Below, piece by piece: positions 26,401 to 39,436 of a DNA stretch of 64,000 bases. Position 1 is the first letter of the stretch. Each line of letters begins with the position of its first letter. The stretch comes from Brachypodius melanocephalos (lineage: Eukaryota; Chordata; Aves; Passeriformes; Pycnonotidae): contig VZSR01000520.1 of NCBI GenBank assembly GCA_013398615.1, forward strand, positions 23,561,173 through 23,625,172, in the 5' to 3' direction. The notes under the pieces were generated by a model that searched no databases, was not told the DNA's origin, and worked only from the letters and a program-made list of their open reading frames with translations. Both the position numbers and the translations under genes were made by a program.

Positions 26401-27764
26401 GCTCTAGCGACTGATCCTGTCTCAGCTGGCAGAACCAGCTCCAGGTTAATACTGGAATTGTTCCATTTGCTAAAGTTCGTCATATCACCCTTTTCTTTGG
26501 CTGTTGATACCATAGCAGTGAAAACCATTAGGAGTATACATCTGCCCAGTGGGAAACTGACTGAGACTAACAATTAATTTCACATCTTACTGAGAAATCT
26601 TTTAATAATTACAGTAATGAGTATTCAACTGACTGTTTGTAAAGGAGACAGAAAGGTAAAAGGCTTTAGGTTTTATTTAATTGCTCTTAATTTTCCCATC
26701 TTCTGAAAGTAACTTTTTTCCCTGTATGAAGCACATATTATAATCTTTGTAGTAATAAGCTCTAAAAAGGTTGTTAACAGAAATCAGAAAGACAATTAGT
26801 CAAGATAAGCAAAGTGAAAGCAATGTGAATACTATTTTTTCTCAAGTTCTGTAAAAGCAGGAGCATTGTCATTGCTAGTCATACAGGAAATTACTTTCGT
26901 CACCTCTCAGATTTAAAATCAGCATCACACAGAGTTCCTACCATTTTTAATTGCCTTATCCTATAAATGGTGTAATTTTTCTGAATGCATGCATCTTTCA
27001 GTGGTATGTATGTCCTAATTATCTCCTGAATCCTTTTTCAGGTAGGGCTGAAATATTTATTAAAGGAATTTTTGTTAGTATAAATATGAATTTTCAAAGA
27101 ATTGTAATTAAAAGGGTTTCTTTTGGCAGCAGTGTTTTGATAGATTATTTTAAATAAAACCAAAAAGCTTATTTTTGTCTCTATTGGTTAAATATTAAAA
27201 ATCTTATTGCTATTCAATGTACATTGAATAGGAAAAAGGGATGCCACCAATTTCAAGACATTTGGCATTTTAATTTTTTTTGTCATATGACACACCAAAT
27301 GTGCAAACTAAATTATTTACTCATATTTGTGGCAGTGTCACATAGACCAGGGTGTAACCTTGTGCACAACTATTTTACAGTAGTGTGTGGGACTGAACAG
27401 AACCAGATCTTGGCTCAGTATGTAATAATGTACAAGAACAGGGAGTTCTGTCTCTTCAGAAATGAACATTAAACAAAGTAAATGGAGAATTTCAAATCAG
27501 CTTTCAAAAAACACTATTGATATATTATAAAACTCTGCATGATTTAGCATGGAAAAGAATTGTGACTTGTGTAAGGGTGACTTTTTAAGCTATCTGAAGA
27601 TGAAAGCTGGGTAGGTATGGTGCTGTTCTCTTGTCTTTTCTGAAGAGAAATGATCAAAAAAGCCCAGTGCTACAGTACAAATCTTGTGTAGCATACAGTT
27701 TAAGTGTATCTGAATTCTGTCATTGCTCTTTGTGTAAGTGGTTGTTTACTCCTTGTTGCACATC

Positions 27765-27784
27765 TCTGTGGTGCACACCACAGA
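27765..27784. repeat. 20-bp palindrome with paired TGTGGT cores
   Basis: The arms TCTGTGGTG and CACCACAGA are separated by CA. Each arm carries the RUNX-type core TGTGGT/ACCACA. Regulatory role is only a possibility. Confidence 0.85.
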
Positions 27785-30299
27785 TGCAAGGCATCTGATT
27801 TTTCCTTTTGGTTTAATGATAATATTAAAATGTTTTTCTCAGTTTCTAAACTTACTTTCTTCTTCTATGATGAAAGTACATAATTAGTTTCTGCAGTAAA
27901 TTTTTGAAGCTGTTTTATGGGAGCCATTTGGGTAATAGTAATTTTTACTTGATCTAGTTCTAAGTGGCAAATATTTTTAATACCAGATTTTGATGTAGAT
28001 TTAGTCTTCATTTCACACTGTATTTTGATGTTTTAGATAGCTGCAGGAAAGGCAAGGCAAGTGGGTTTAGGATAGATGGCAAAACAGAAAAAGACCCTGA
28101 GACGCACCAGTGGGGATTTTAAAACAGTTCTTTGTGTTTGTCCAAATGTAATTCGCATGTTGAAATAGTCTGCTTCTGTTGTCAAAATAAATGCAGTTGA
28201 CAAATACAAATTATTGTCAGGGTTATCTTAGTTTTGGACATTCCTGCTGCTTCATTATGAGTTGTCAGACTCAGTAGACTCTGTAAACTTAATTTAGAGA
28301 CCAAAATACAGTATGAGTTTATACATTAATACCTCACACTTTCAATATCAATTTAGATTTCGTTCTTGGCTCATGGAGTTTGATTTAACACACGTTACCT
28401 GTGAAGTGGAATTGATAGTGTATTCAGTGCAAGTTCTTTAAATTTTATTGTTTCTGAAAAATAGTTTCCAGGTATTCAGGAAAAAATTGTGGAAGAATAG
28501 AGGCTTTGCAAACTCTCTGAGGTCTGGCAACAGTGGCTAAGTGTATGCTAAGTACTGGATTAACTGCAATTGCCTTGTTGGTTTTTAGAGCAATTATTCT
28601 GAATAGGAAGAACAAACTAGCCTAGTGTTCAGCTGATGATTGCTAAAGGTGAGAAATTCATGAATAACGGTACTGCACTTTCTCCTCTAGCTGTTTCTTC
28701 TGAAAAAAGTAAATGTTCAAATCTGCTCCTTACCATCCCCACCTTCAGGGGGAAAAAGGTAAACAAAATGGTTTGGGGAGTTGATTTTGGAGTAATCTCA
28801 CCATTGTCTTTTTTTCTGCAGTGGAATTACTCTTTTACCCCGTTCTTCTCTTTGGATTAGGACCTCTCATTAAAAAAAAAAAAATTTGTTAGAGAGACCA
28901 TTTGGACTTTGCTCTTGCCTAGTGCAATTCTCATAATAATCTAGACATTATTGGCAAATGCCCTTGAAAGCAGGAGGTGGAATGGAACCGAGCAGAAAAA
29001 CGCTAATTCAGATAGCCAAAGAAGAGTGCAAAGTGGCACTGTCTGTGAGGGGTTAGCTTTTTGTTTTAGACCTGTGCTTTGCAGATAGTGCTTGTTCACA
29101 GATGTTGTTAGGAATGTTTTCAGTGTTTTCACTTCACTAAATAAATACTTGGTTGTAAATTGTATTTGTGTGACATATGTGTTCAGTTTGCTGTTACCAA
29201 ACCCAAGCATTTTACTGGTGTGAGAGTTGTCATTCCACATCTTTTCCCATTTGATCTAGTGTGAAATGGATGTTATAATACTGATCAGTATAGCAGCTTA
29301 GCTTTAGGGTGACAGCTTTATCCAGCATGTGATACTCCTCTGCTCAGTTGCTTCACTGATAGTTCCACTGAGCAGGAGGAATATTGCTGTAAATTTCTGT
29401 TCTCTTTTCATGTGGGTAATATGGTAGTGTCCTGATCTTATTGCCTGCTAGTTCTTGGGCAGAGGAGGATGTGTGGCTGTTGGAAACATCCCCTGTCTGA
29501 GCAGTTGTTCAATGACTCCTCCAAGAAGAAGGTAGCAAGCAGGCTGGAAGTGTGATGCAGCCAGGGTCCAGCCTTTGGGACAGTTCTGAGCTGTATTACG
29601 AGGTTGAAGTGAGGATTCTGTAATGCAAAATCACACTTGTGGTTCTTTTAAGTTGCTGTTTGTAATGAGATGCCACGCACAAAAGGTAAAGGAACTTCTT
29701 TGTAGGATTTATCCAAGAAGATGAACCATTTTCTAATGTTAGGTTATCTCTAATCATTGCCAATTGAAACTACAGCAAAGACAGAAGTCTTTGTTCTTAC
29801 AAGACCTTTTTCTGCATCTTCAATTGCAAAGATGTATCTGTAATTGCAGGGGAAAAAGAATATATTTGGGGCATCCTTTTGATCCTAAGGCAGACCTTCT
29901 GTGCTGCTGCTGATCAGCTCAGCTGCTTTTTAGAGCTCTGTGTTTTTTGCTTGGGTACAAATTGACTATAGCTAAGGTTTGGTGAGATTTCACCTTATGC
30001 TTTGTAGCTGCAAGCATCTAATACAAGCCTTAATGATGCAGTGACTATAGGTGGTATTTTCTCAACACGGAAATTATAGGTTGTGTCAGTGCTTGTAATT
30101 TCCTGAGCACCAGTCCACCAGAAGGACACTATCTGCTGTGTAGCCACATCTTTCTTTTACTGAGGATTAAGGACCTGGGGTTGAAATAGAAAGGCAAACA
30201 TCAATGTTACAGGGTATTGTTAGTTCTGTCTCTCTATATAATGTGTCCTGAGGATTAGAAATACAGTTAACATAGTTTTTGCTAATACACTTTTGCCAG

Positions 30300-30805
30300 G
30301 AGTGCTGAGTCCACTTCCATATCCCTCAGTACAAGAAAGTCATGGAACTCCTGTAGGTAGACCAGCAAAGGGCAAAGAATAGAGGATGGTAGTATGTCAC
30401 TTGTGAGGTACTAGGTGCTGTTTAGAGAGGAGAAGAGAAGCCTGAGAGGGGATCTTATCAATGTATATAGGTATCTGAAGGGAGGGTGTCAAGAAGGATC
30501 TGGGCTCTTCTTGCTGGTACTGAGGAGTTGGAAGAGAGGCAGTGGGCAGAAACTGATGTACAGGAAATTCCACCTGAACATAAGTAGGAACTTCTTTAAT
30601 GTGCAGGGGATTAAAAACTGGAACAGGCTGCCCAGAGATGTTGTGGAGTCTCCATCACTGAAGACACTCAAAAGTCATCTGTTCAGAATGCTTAGTAACA
30701 TATTCTAAGGGACCCTGCTTGAGCAGGGAGATTGAACTGGGTGACCTGCAGTGGTGCCTTCCAACCTGACCCATTCACAGATGCTCTGTGATTCAGTGAA
30801 CATGC
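30300..30805 (+). mobile_element. Truncated CR1 LINE 3' end
   Basis: Clear avian CR1, same strand as NUBPL. The block runs from CAGTACAAGAAAGTCATGGA through GGATCTTATCAATGTATATA, GGGAGGGTGTCAAGAAG, AACAGGCTGCCCAGAGATG and GTGCCTTCCAACCTGA to the terminal TCTGTGATTCAGTGA. One frame stays open for about 97 codons (30415-30708) and corresponds to the C-terminal end of the CR1 reverse-transcriptase reading frame. It is a 5'-truncated dead copy, not a cellular gene. A 17-A run follows at 30839-30855. Confidence 0.95.
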
Positions 30806-30838
30806 ATCAGGTTTTGTGAAAGGAAATACATTGAAATT

Positions 30839-30855
30839 AAAAAAAAAAAAAAAAA
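30839..30855 (+). repeat. Poly(A) run, 17 nt
   Basis: An uninterrupted A run about 35 bp past the CR1 end. CR1 elements do not carry poly(A) tails, so this is probably an independent simple repeat. Confidence 0.85.
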
Positions 30856-32031
30856 TTGAATGCATGAGTAAGTCAGTTAAACATAAATGTGCTCTACTTA
30901 GATATCCTTAGTATGCTCAAGGCACAGAAACTCTTTTTCTGCACACAACTGCAAAGATAGAATTTTTAGTATGTTTCAATGTGCAGTGTGATAGCATTAC
31001 AGTTTCTGCAGCTTCTCCGTTCAATTTGTCAGCCTCAGTTTGTCTCATTCAGACACTTGTGTAAACATTGCACGTACTACTTGAAAAGTCATACTCTGTG
31101 CATGAATTCCAACATTACTTTATTGATGAGAAAAACTCTTTACTGTTTGATATTCCCGTTAACTGTGTAGAGTCAAGATAGCAAGGAAAGTGTAGGCTGC
31201 ATTCTTTCTTGCTTACTATTTTAATAATTTTCTGAATTAAATATATGCAAACTTATTCAGGGAGGGGAGCACTGTGAAAAGTCTCATTTGCCATATTTGG
31301 TTGCTAGTAAAGGAAATAATGCTGCAAATAATTTGAATTCTTGAACTTCAGGTTGGGTTTGTTGGACCAGATGTACCAAAGAAAGAGATGATACTTGTTT
31401 TATAGGGTGTTGGTGTAAGTCAGTACAAGCTGGCTGTGAATAAATTTTCCCTGTAACTAGCTCAGAGTAAAAAGGAAAATAGGGGAGAAACAACTATAAC
31501 ACCCTCAACAGAAGCTTCTTGAGCATGTTGGCTTGCATTCTATGCAAGAAGCCATGGAAAATGTCCACAAGCATAATTTTAACTCATGTATTTCAGGAGC
31601 CAGAGGTTTTTTTGTACAGACAGTTGGTGCTTGTGGCAGCCCAAACTCTGTAATGTGCATTGGGTCTTCTTGGCATTTTTGGGTTTTTTCCCCCTTCGTA
31701 TGAGAATGTTAGTAAGAAATATTAAGCTGCTTGTGGTTCTACTGGGTGTTTTTGTTGAGAAGAGTCTGTCTTTCATGCCATGCCAATTGTTAGATTCTTA
31801 AAATAATTAATAATGAACCAGAAAATGTAGACTTCAGTCTTCTTGAGTGCATATTAGGTTCTATATGAAGATCCAGGTAATACTGAGCCAGCATCATCAG
31901 AGAAGAGTGTGAGTAAAAGTGTGTATACACATAAAGCACCTACTTCCAATTTTGTTTGGAAAGAAAGCAGTAATAAGCTTTTTTCCAAGTATTGAAAGAT
32001 TTTTGTTTTACAAATATGCAAAAATCTCAAG

Positions 32032-32084
32032 GACACTGAGTCTGAATTATTTACTTTTAGACACTGAGCCTAAGTTATTTTAGG
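32032..32084 (+). repeat. Short tandem duplication, 28-bp period
   Basis: GACACTGAG...TTATTTA-type units at 32032 and 32060, slightly diverged. A local duplication with no coding meaning. Confidence 0.75.
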
Positions 32085-32439
32085 CAAAGGTGCATTCGTT
32101 TTGTGGAATTGACCCTACATTTCAATGATGCTTGTAAAGTAACCCTGTGTTTGGTGAAATGAGGAGCTAAGGTGATTTCAGTGTAACTGAAAGGCATGCA
32201 GATTTTTCTTTGTGATGCTATTGAAGACAGGTTGGTTTGGGAATACCAGCAAATTATTTGGATGCCGGAGTTTTAGCAAATAGGAAAATTGCATTTGCTT
32301 GGTACATTACATGTGCCGTTCAGTTTTTGGACTTGTGTATAATACTGTGTAAGGCAGAGATTGGCAGCTTTTCAGGAGTGAGGTGCCAGATTGTATTTTT
32401 CTTTCACAAATTAGTGGTTAAGAATGCTGGCTGAAAACA

Positions 32440-32700
32440 TTCAAACACGCTGTCAGGCAGTATTTGTCAGCAGGCAAGATCCCACCCGGCAGCAGGAGGA
32501 TGGTGTAAGGGGCAGGGCTCCCTGTCCCGGTGCTGCCAGAGCCAGGAGTGCTCTCAGAATGCCAGGGCATCTGGTGCTCTGGTCCCTGCCAGCAATGCCA
32601 GGGCTGTGTGCTTCTGGAAATCTACCCACCTCTTCTTTTGCCATGCACACTGAGCACTGGGGACTGCAGGAGCAGTAGGAAACTGTCCCAAGCATCTAGA
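32440..32700. other. GC-richer noncoding island
   Basis: A block visibly richer in G and C than the surrounding intron, with repeated CCAGGGC, TGCCAG and CTGGTGCTCTGG words. Overlapping short ORFs occur on both strands, as expected from composition alone. Few CpG are seen, so it does not look like a CpG-island promoter. It may be an old transposon remnant; the family is not recognised. Confidence 0.5.
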
Positions 32701-33693
32701 ATTCTGTGTTGCAATTGCTGTTAGTGTGAAGTTTGACATAAATTTCTTATGCGTGGTTGGCATGTCACTCTGTAGAAATCTTTTTGTAATAGAGACTTTT
32801 GATGCTAGATGATCCATGTGAAACCAAAGCTAATCAACTGACCAGTAATGCTCCCTTGTACTTGACATTTTTATAAAATGGGGACAAGTGTGAACAGTTT
32901 TTTGTTGCAAGTTTTGAGGAAATAAGATTTGAAAACCCTGAGCATTTGGAAAAAGATGCTCTCTGTGAAGTGATGTGGAATATTCTGATGTCTGTATTGG
33001 TTTTTCATGCTGTATTAATCAAGAAGTAATAACACTATGGGAGAGTAACCTGTAGGCTTACTTTACTTTAGAATCTAACTTTGACAAGGAGCTCTGTTTT
33101 GTGTGCTTAATAACTCTCAGGAGTACTAATTACCAGGTAACCTGGAGCCATGTCTGAACAGTGAGCAACACTTTATTCAAACCTAGTACAAGTGTGCATC
33201 AGTTGGCCTCTTCCTTTATGGTGTGATTCATACAAGTGGTGTCTGGCGTGACATGATTTGAGAAAGTGTAGCAGGTTCAGAAAACAGCAGTCTCATTACA
33301 AGCAGCTGCCTCCTGATTTTAGAACAAGGTTTATTGTTAAATTAAAAGCTTTCAAATATAATTATGGCATGAGACTGTCAGTGTTGTAGATATTCCCAGA
33401 GTACCACCTCAGCAGTCTGTCAGCATGTGGATGGTTGTATGGTACTAGGTAATTTTTCTCATTTAGAAAGTATAAGTGGTTTCTACATGGAAAAAGTATC
33501 TAAAATATTTTTATGACTTCATACTGTATCTGTTATTTTGATCATTGTATAATACAAAACCTGGCATCATTTTCTTCCTTAAAAGCATATAAATGTGTAA
33601 CTATTTTGAATTTAGTAGCATGTACTAAATATTTAAAACATTTACCAAAGTAATTAATTATATACATTTTAATGGAATTTCATGTTTTCCCAG

Positions 33694-33779
33694 GAGCTGT
33701 GATTGTCTCCACTCCCCAAGACGTGGCTTTACTGGATGCTCACAAAGGAGCTGAAATGTTTAGAAAAGTCCATGTACCT
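33694..33779 (+). CDS. NUBPL: NUBPL exon 8 (86 nt)
   Basis: The acceptor is TTTTCCCAG and the donor a consensus GTAAGT at 33780. With the single base from exon 7 it gives 29 codons: GAVIVSTPQDVALLDAHKG, then AEMFRKVHVP. Human has GAVIVSTPQDIALMDAHKG. The VSTPQ block is typical of Mrp/MinD-type ATPases, and the DAHKGAEMF helix follows it. Phase 0 at its end. No irregularity. Confidence 0.97.
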
Positions 33780-36700
33780 GTAAGTCTCTACATGAAAAAT
33801 ACAATTTTTTCTTTTCCCAAAATATAAAAAATTCCATATGCAGCAATAGGTGCACATTCAAAAATCATTTGAATTTAATAAATTCTTGTTAAAAGGCTTA
33901 GAATCCATCTTCTATCTGTATCAGGAACTTTGTTAAACAGAAAGGAGAGAATTTTCTCAGGCTGAGGCCATAATAAATGATTTATTTAAAATCTGCTTGT
34001 TTAATCATGTGGAATGGATCAGATTGCTGAATGGAGTATCTTATGAAGTAATGCATGCCTTTCAGTTACACTGTGTGTCCTCATTACATGTCCTCTTCAG
34101 CACTGTGTTGGGGCTTAAAATTTTGTGAAATATAGACAAATTGTTTATTGGTTTTTTTTAAGAAGCAAACTCAAATTTTTGCAGAAATATACGTATATCT
34201 AGTTACTTTGCCATTTTAAGGACTCTGTAGCAATCATGACAAATAGAAGGCTGTCTAATCACTATTTTTCATGAGGTTTATGGCTTATATCTTCGCTTAC
34301 TTGTTTGAGAAATGAGAAATTTAAGAATACCCACAATTAGGAGAAAATATTAAACAGGCTAACATCCTTGACTTGATATTTTCTCTGGGCGCTCAAGTTG
34401 CTAAGTAACTGAATGTAATACTCTAGAATGTTTACGTAGAGATTAATTTTTATTTTGAAATGGCACTTGGTGAAAGAATATGATTTGAAATGCTTCCTTT
34501 TCATAAATTGTAAGGAAAAAAAGATGTTTTCTTGTTTACCTGTGTGATGGTCACTTCTACCCTTTCTTAAGAAAGGAAGTTTCTTTCATAGCTAGTGTTT
34601 TCCTAATCAAAGGCAACAGAAAGTTGAAATGAATGCTTTTCCTTTAATTTACAGAATGGCTTAACAAAAGAAATACTTTGAATTCCCTATTACTGACTAT
34701 TCTTTAAGCATATTTGCATCAAAATGAAGGTGTTGTAACATTTATAATTTACTGCCAGAAGGAAAACCAGAAGAATAACGTACAGAACATTTTGTTTTGA
34801 TTTTATGTTTGGGTTTGCTCAAATGATGTACAATTATTTTCTTCAATTCAAATTGTGTTCAAGTTAATTCTTCACTGAATTTTCCTTTCGGTTTAATGAG
34901 AAATTGCCAAGATTGCTTTCTAAAACTGCTTTGTTCAATGCCGTTTGAAAAAAATGGCCTCCAATAAAATCCTGCATTCTAGGATGGGCACTGATTTGAC
35001 TAGTGGAAGATAAGATATTACATATGATCTGTTTTGGTTCATTGGAATTACCAGATCTTGTCAAATCAAGAGAAAAGTCACAATAAAGCTGTTACACCAC
35101 ATGTTGAGTTTGAATGTGCTCGAACCAGTTATAAGGCCTTACCTTTTCATTACGCTGCTTTATTTTATTCTATCCTGCTTCATTTTATTCTGCCCTGTAT
35201 GTACATGTGTACAAATATCGTTTGCTCGAATTTTAAAGCAGCTTTTGCCTATGTACTGCATTTCTAAATGTCAACTAAATATGAGGATCTAAAGAAAGTG
35301 AAGTGACATAATTTTTCATGGACAACTTTAGACCCGAGGCTTATGTCGAAGAGGTGGAATCTGCAGGTCTGTGCCAAAATTACATGTCCTGGTTACATAA
35401 TTAACTGATCTTTAAACTTCTGATTTCTAACACCTTTAATCTTTCAGAAAGTGCTTGGAAAAGAGCTGAGTTTTCAAAGAAGCAGGAAGTCTATAGGTTG
35501 CTGAACTCCTGAGTATGCTTTCTTATATTTAATGAACTGCAGTCTCGCCCATGTATATATTCCACCTTCCCCTCACCCCACTGTTAGTAGCTTTCAAAGA
35601 CTCAAATGACACATGTAGTATTACCACGGTAAAGTCATAACTGGTAATGTTCATCCTTTATTGAAATTGAAGTACAACGATTGAAAGGAACTTGTGAATA
35701 TCTGCCAAGGAGAGTCAGCATTAAAACCAGGATTACAGGGCAAAATTGTATTTTCACTCTTAGGACATAGTAATTAAAGGAGGAGTGACTGCTCTTGTGC
35801 AGTGGAGCACACCTACACTTACAGTGAAGAAGGAATTTGCGAAGTGTTACTGACTCCTATCACAAGTTTCAAGATTCTTGTCTGTTATGTGAGTTTGGCC
35901 AATGTTTCCTTGTATTCCCAAGGGTGACTCAAAGTGAATAATCTTCAGTATTTAGGAAGAAAACCTGTCTGTTTCCACCTGCTGAGGCTGAGTTCAGTTC
36001 GTTATAGTTTATCTTATCAATCATATCACTGAAAGAAAAGACAAGGTTTTAGTTAAATCTGCAACTTTTCTGGAAATTTCCTGGAATTGGAAGGTTATGC
36101 CATGGGTTTTGCAGGTTTCAAAAAAATGCTTAGATAAACTCAGCTATGTATTTCCTTCTGAGTTGTACTAAAATGGCTTATTCTGCTATGTTCCTACTGG
36201 TATTTCTGAAGCATCCATAGTAACCAGCCATGATATGATTGTGGCTTCATGTTGGGAGCAGATATTAAAGGCAGAAATTGGTCATTATAAGATGAAAGGT
36301 AGAAAGACAGAAATATCGTGCATGTTTACTTGAAGCACTTCAATGTGAAGTGACTGACTGATCACACAGGAAGTTGATGGCAGAGGAACTAACCCTGGTC
36401 ACTCCAGTCCCCATCAGACTGAAGTCAGAGCTCAGCACCATCTGTCCTTAAGTACAGTAAATGACTGAAGTGCTTTCTCAGGAATTGTCTCCTAACGTAG
36501 ATACAGAGAGCTTTCATTTCATCACTGTATTTTCTTTAACTTAGAAGGTTGTATATTTGAATTTAAGCATGATTTATTGTGTAACCAAAAGGTTAGCTGA
36601 GCACAAGAAATATGTAAACATTCAGAAACTCTGCGCAGATAACTCTTAATGAAAGAGTTCTTCATTTCCTGTTATTTCTTGCCAGATGCCTCTTCACCGT

Positions 36701-37544
36701 TTAAAGTAATGATTAGGCTAAATGGAATGCAGCTCCATGCTGCTGCCATAGGTTAGCTCCTGTATTGTGGTGCATTCAAGTTTTGATGTCATTCCTGAGC
36801 CAAATTTGCCAAGCTCACCAAGGACTAGAATAGAATTCACACACACTTGCGGAATGGTTTGTGTAGACAGTAACAGCTGCTTTGAAGCTATTACAAGTCT
36901 ATTACTTGAGCAGGGAAATGAGGGTTATTACTGACTTCATTAGCAAGACCTATTACTTTGTAGATTTAGAAGCTCTGAAGGTCATAAGGAGCTCCCTTCT
37001 GTAAATATATGTGCAGAAATATGCATAGTAAAAATACACTTCAGCAGTAAAGTTGTGTGTTTGCAAATACTCTGTGTTATACTTAGTATTTTTAAGTGGC
37101 ATCTTCATATTCCAGAAGAATAAATTGTATCTTATTAAATATGCACTATTTATTGGCTGACAAACAGGACCAACACTGAAAAATTAAAATTATTATGTAA
37201 TGCTGAAATATCATTTGCTTTTCATAAGGTTTATTTAAATGGAAACAAAAAAAGACAATGTGTAAGGCCTCTAAATCTGGTCTAACATTAGTGATACAGC
37301 TGTATCTCAGCATTTGCTTTTGTATTGGCTGAAGGACTTCTTAGGTAATAGGTTGTTAAAATATGAACAAAACACCTGTAATAATGCTTAACTATTCACA
37401 AAACAGTAATAGACTACGTAAATTTTTCTTTGATGATAAATTTGATTAATTATAAATGTTGTATGAGTACTTTGAAGAGAACAGAAAGTTCAAACCCCAA
37501 GTTATCTGAAGATGAATTAATTAAAGTGTAAATTTAAACTTACT

Positions 37545-37554
37545 CCCCCCCCCC
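37545..37554 (+). repeat. C10 homopolymer
   Basis: Ten C in a row within AT-rich intron; prone to sequencing length error. Confidence 0.9.
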
Positions 37555-37940
37555 ATACTGTCAAGAATGGCCTCCCTATATCTTGGTGAAAATACTTTTC
37601 TTTTGTCAAAAAATGCTTCTTTGAGTGTTCTTCAGTTTACCGACAGAGTAAAACTCCCTGACTCACATTAGGGGAGAGCAGGATGAATGCCTGCTTAGAG
37701 GTCATCCCTAGAAGACTGTGGCTGTACAGGTCCCTCTTTACTGTCCTCTCCCCTTGTACCCTTGGACAATGTAGTATTTTGTGTCTATACTAATTTAAGA
37801 AGTGCATGATAAAATTACTTGTAATAATGTGCCAGTAAATAGAATCTTGTTCTTCTTCCTTCTCTGACAGTTCCTGGGAGAGAGTAAAAACGGGGATAAA
37901 GTCAGTTTGAGGTGTTAGATTGGAAGTAGATAAATTTTTA

Positions 37941-37971
37941 AGCATTATTATTTTTTAAAATAATAATTGCT
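37941..37971. repeat. AT-rich near-perfect palindrome
   Basis: The 11-bp arms ATTATTATTTT (37944-37954) and AAAATAATAAT (37957-37967) are separated by 2 nt; AGC/GCT bases flank the arms with one extra T. Potential hairpin or chance AT palindrome. Confidence 0.85.
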
Positions 37972-38550
37972 TTAAACCATCTGACAGTTTTTTAAAGGGA
38001 GATGTAGCAAATATACTTTATGGTTGTATAGAAAAAAACAGGTGACCATCTTTTGATAAATTACAGCTTATAGCTAAGGAAACATTTATTATGATATTGT
38101 AAATAATATACTTTTTTATTTTAAATTTAGTGCCAGAAGTTGTACATTCACATTTAATTAAATATATTTGTTGGTTGCATTGAATACTGCTGTTTCCTCC
38201 TAGACAGGCTTCATTAGCACAGTGGATATGTTTCTTCTCTAATAACTAGAGACCACCTGAATTACTGGCAGGGAGAGTTCTTGGCAAGTTAGGTTTGTGC
38301 AAGAAGTACTTTTTGTCACAAATTAAGGCTGTTAGTCTTCAAGAGGTGTAAATGTGAAAAAGTTGAAATAATGCACAGATGATGATGTCACTGAGATGAC
38401 AATAACAGCTGATGATATTAATGAGTCTGATTCCTGTTGTAAATAACCACTCTGTGTTGGTTCTTAGTGGATAATTTATTCTGTATTATCAGAGATGAAT
38501 AATGGAAATACCAGTGCTTGGTTTGAACATCCTTTCCTTTCCTTTGACAG

Positions 38551-38671
38551 GTTTTAGGATTGGTTCAAAATATGAGTGTTTTCCAATGTCCCAAATGCAA
38601 GCATGAGACACATATTTTTGGAGCTGATGGCGTAAGAGATCTGGCAAAAACCCTTGGATTGGATATTTTGG
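38551..38671 (+). CDS. NUBPL: NUBPL exon 9 (121 nt), CPKC motif
   Basis: The acceptor is CTTTGACAG, the donor GTAAGA at 38672, and the exon ends in phase 1. It encodes VLGLVQNMSVFQCPKCKHET, then HIFGADGVRDLAKTLGLDIL and one base of Gly. CPKC is the CxxC pair conserved in Mrp/NBP35 ATPases, which in the dimer bridges a labile 4Fe-4S cluster, so the key metal ligands are intact. Human has ADGARKLAQTLGLEVLG; here A is replaced by V and K by D, mild changes outside the motif. The exon length keeps the frame with exon 10. Confidence 0.97.
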
Positions 38672-39089
38672 GTAAGAATATGGAAATGGTTTTATTTTTG
38701 AAGAAAAATTCCATGGTGTGCATGAAGCATTAGCTGAACTATGAAACTGCATAATCCTAGATTACTTTGTATTCAGACCATTTTCAGATATAGTGGAACT
38801 AAAAGGTAGTATGTTCTGTTCCTTGTCAGTCCTGTAATGGTGATGTTGACTGCATATGAAAATTCTTGAACTGCATCTTAAATCTTTGTATTTACAAACA
38901 GTCCTCAATGTGAATTGTTTTGATATCTATGTGCTATATTACCTGAAATTTGTTAGGTGGTTGACTATACAGCAATCTTTAAAAATGATCAAGAATTCTG
39001 TTTAGTCTTAGGACAGACCTAAACTCTGTCCTATAATATTAATTAATGTTTTTTCATTTATTTCATTTAAATGAAATGAGTTGTTACAT

Positions 39090-39436
39090 ATTGACTCAGT
39101 GGAGGCCTTATAGCAGCCTTCTGGTACCTAAATGGGTCTTAAAAGAAAACTGGAGGCTTTTTACAAAGGCAGACAATGATAGGGCAATGGAGAATTACTT
39201 TGAGCTGCAGAAGGTAGATTTAGATCAGATATAAGGAAGAAATTCTTTACTGTGAGGGACTGGCACAGGTTGTCCAGAGTTGTGAGTGCTCCATTCCTGA
39301 AAATGTTCAAGGGCAGGTTGAATGGGGCTGTGAGCCACCTGCTCTACTTGAAGCTGTCCCTCTCCATGGAAGGGGAGTTGGAACTAAAGGATTTTTAAGG
39401 TCCCTTCTGACTTAAACCATTCTGTGGTTAGCTGTG
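39090..39436 (+). mobile_element. Truncated CR1 LINE 3' end
   Basis: Avian CR1 in the NUBPL orientation. Recognised by GGCCTTATAGCAGCCTTCTG, TTTTTACAAAGGCA, GATATAAGGAAGAAATTCTT, ACTGTGAGGGACTGGCACAG, GGGCAGGTTGAATGGGGCTG, GGAGTTGGAACTA and TTTTTAAGGTCCCTTCTGA, ending ATTCTGTGGTT. It lacks the 5' parts, as usual. It belongs to a different CR1 lineage from the copy at 30.3 kb, judged by its TTTAAGGTCCC tail. Confidence 0.95.

Larger units (their letters stand above)
23427..33693 (+). other. NUBPL: NUBPL intron 7 (10.3 kb)
   Basis: Phase 1, GTATGC to TTCCCAG. It begins with the duplicated donor region and holds a CR1 at about 30300-30805, a 20-bp palindrome at 27765-27784, a 28-bp period tandem duplication at 32032-32084, and a GC-richer island at 32440-32700. 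The rest is AT-rich noncoding sequence with no gene seen. Confidence 0.85.
33780..38550 (+). other. NUBPL: NUBPL intron 8 (4.8 kb)
   Basis: GTAAGT to TTTGACAG, phase 0. AT-rich. Holds a C10 run at 37545-37554, an AT-rich palindrome at 37941-37971 and a weak box C/D-like motif set at 38379-38430. No gene or recognised transposon otherwise. Confidence 0.85.
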
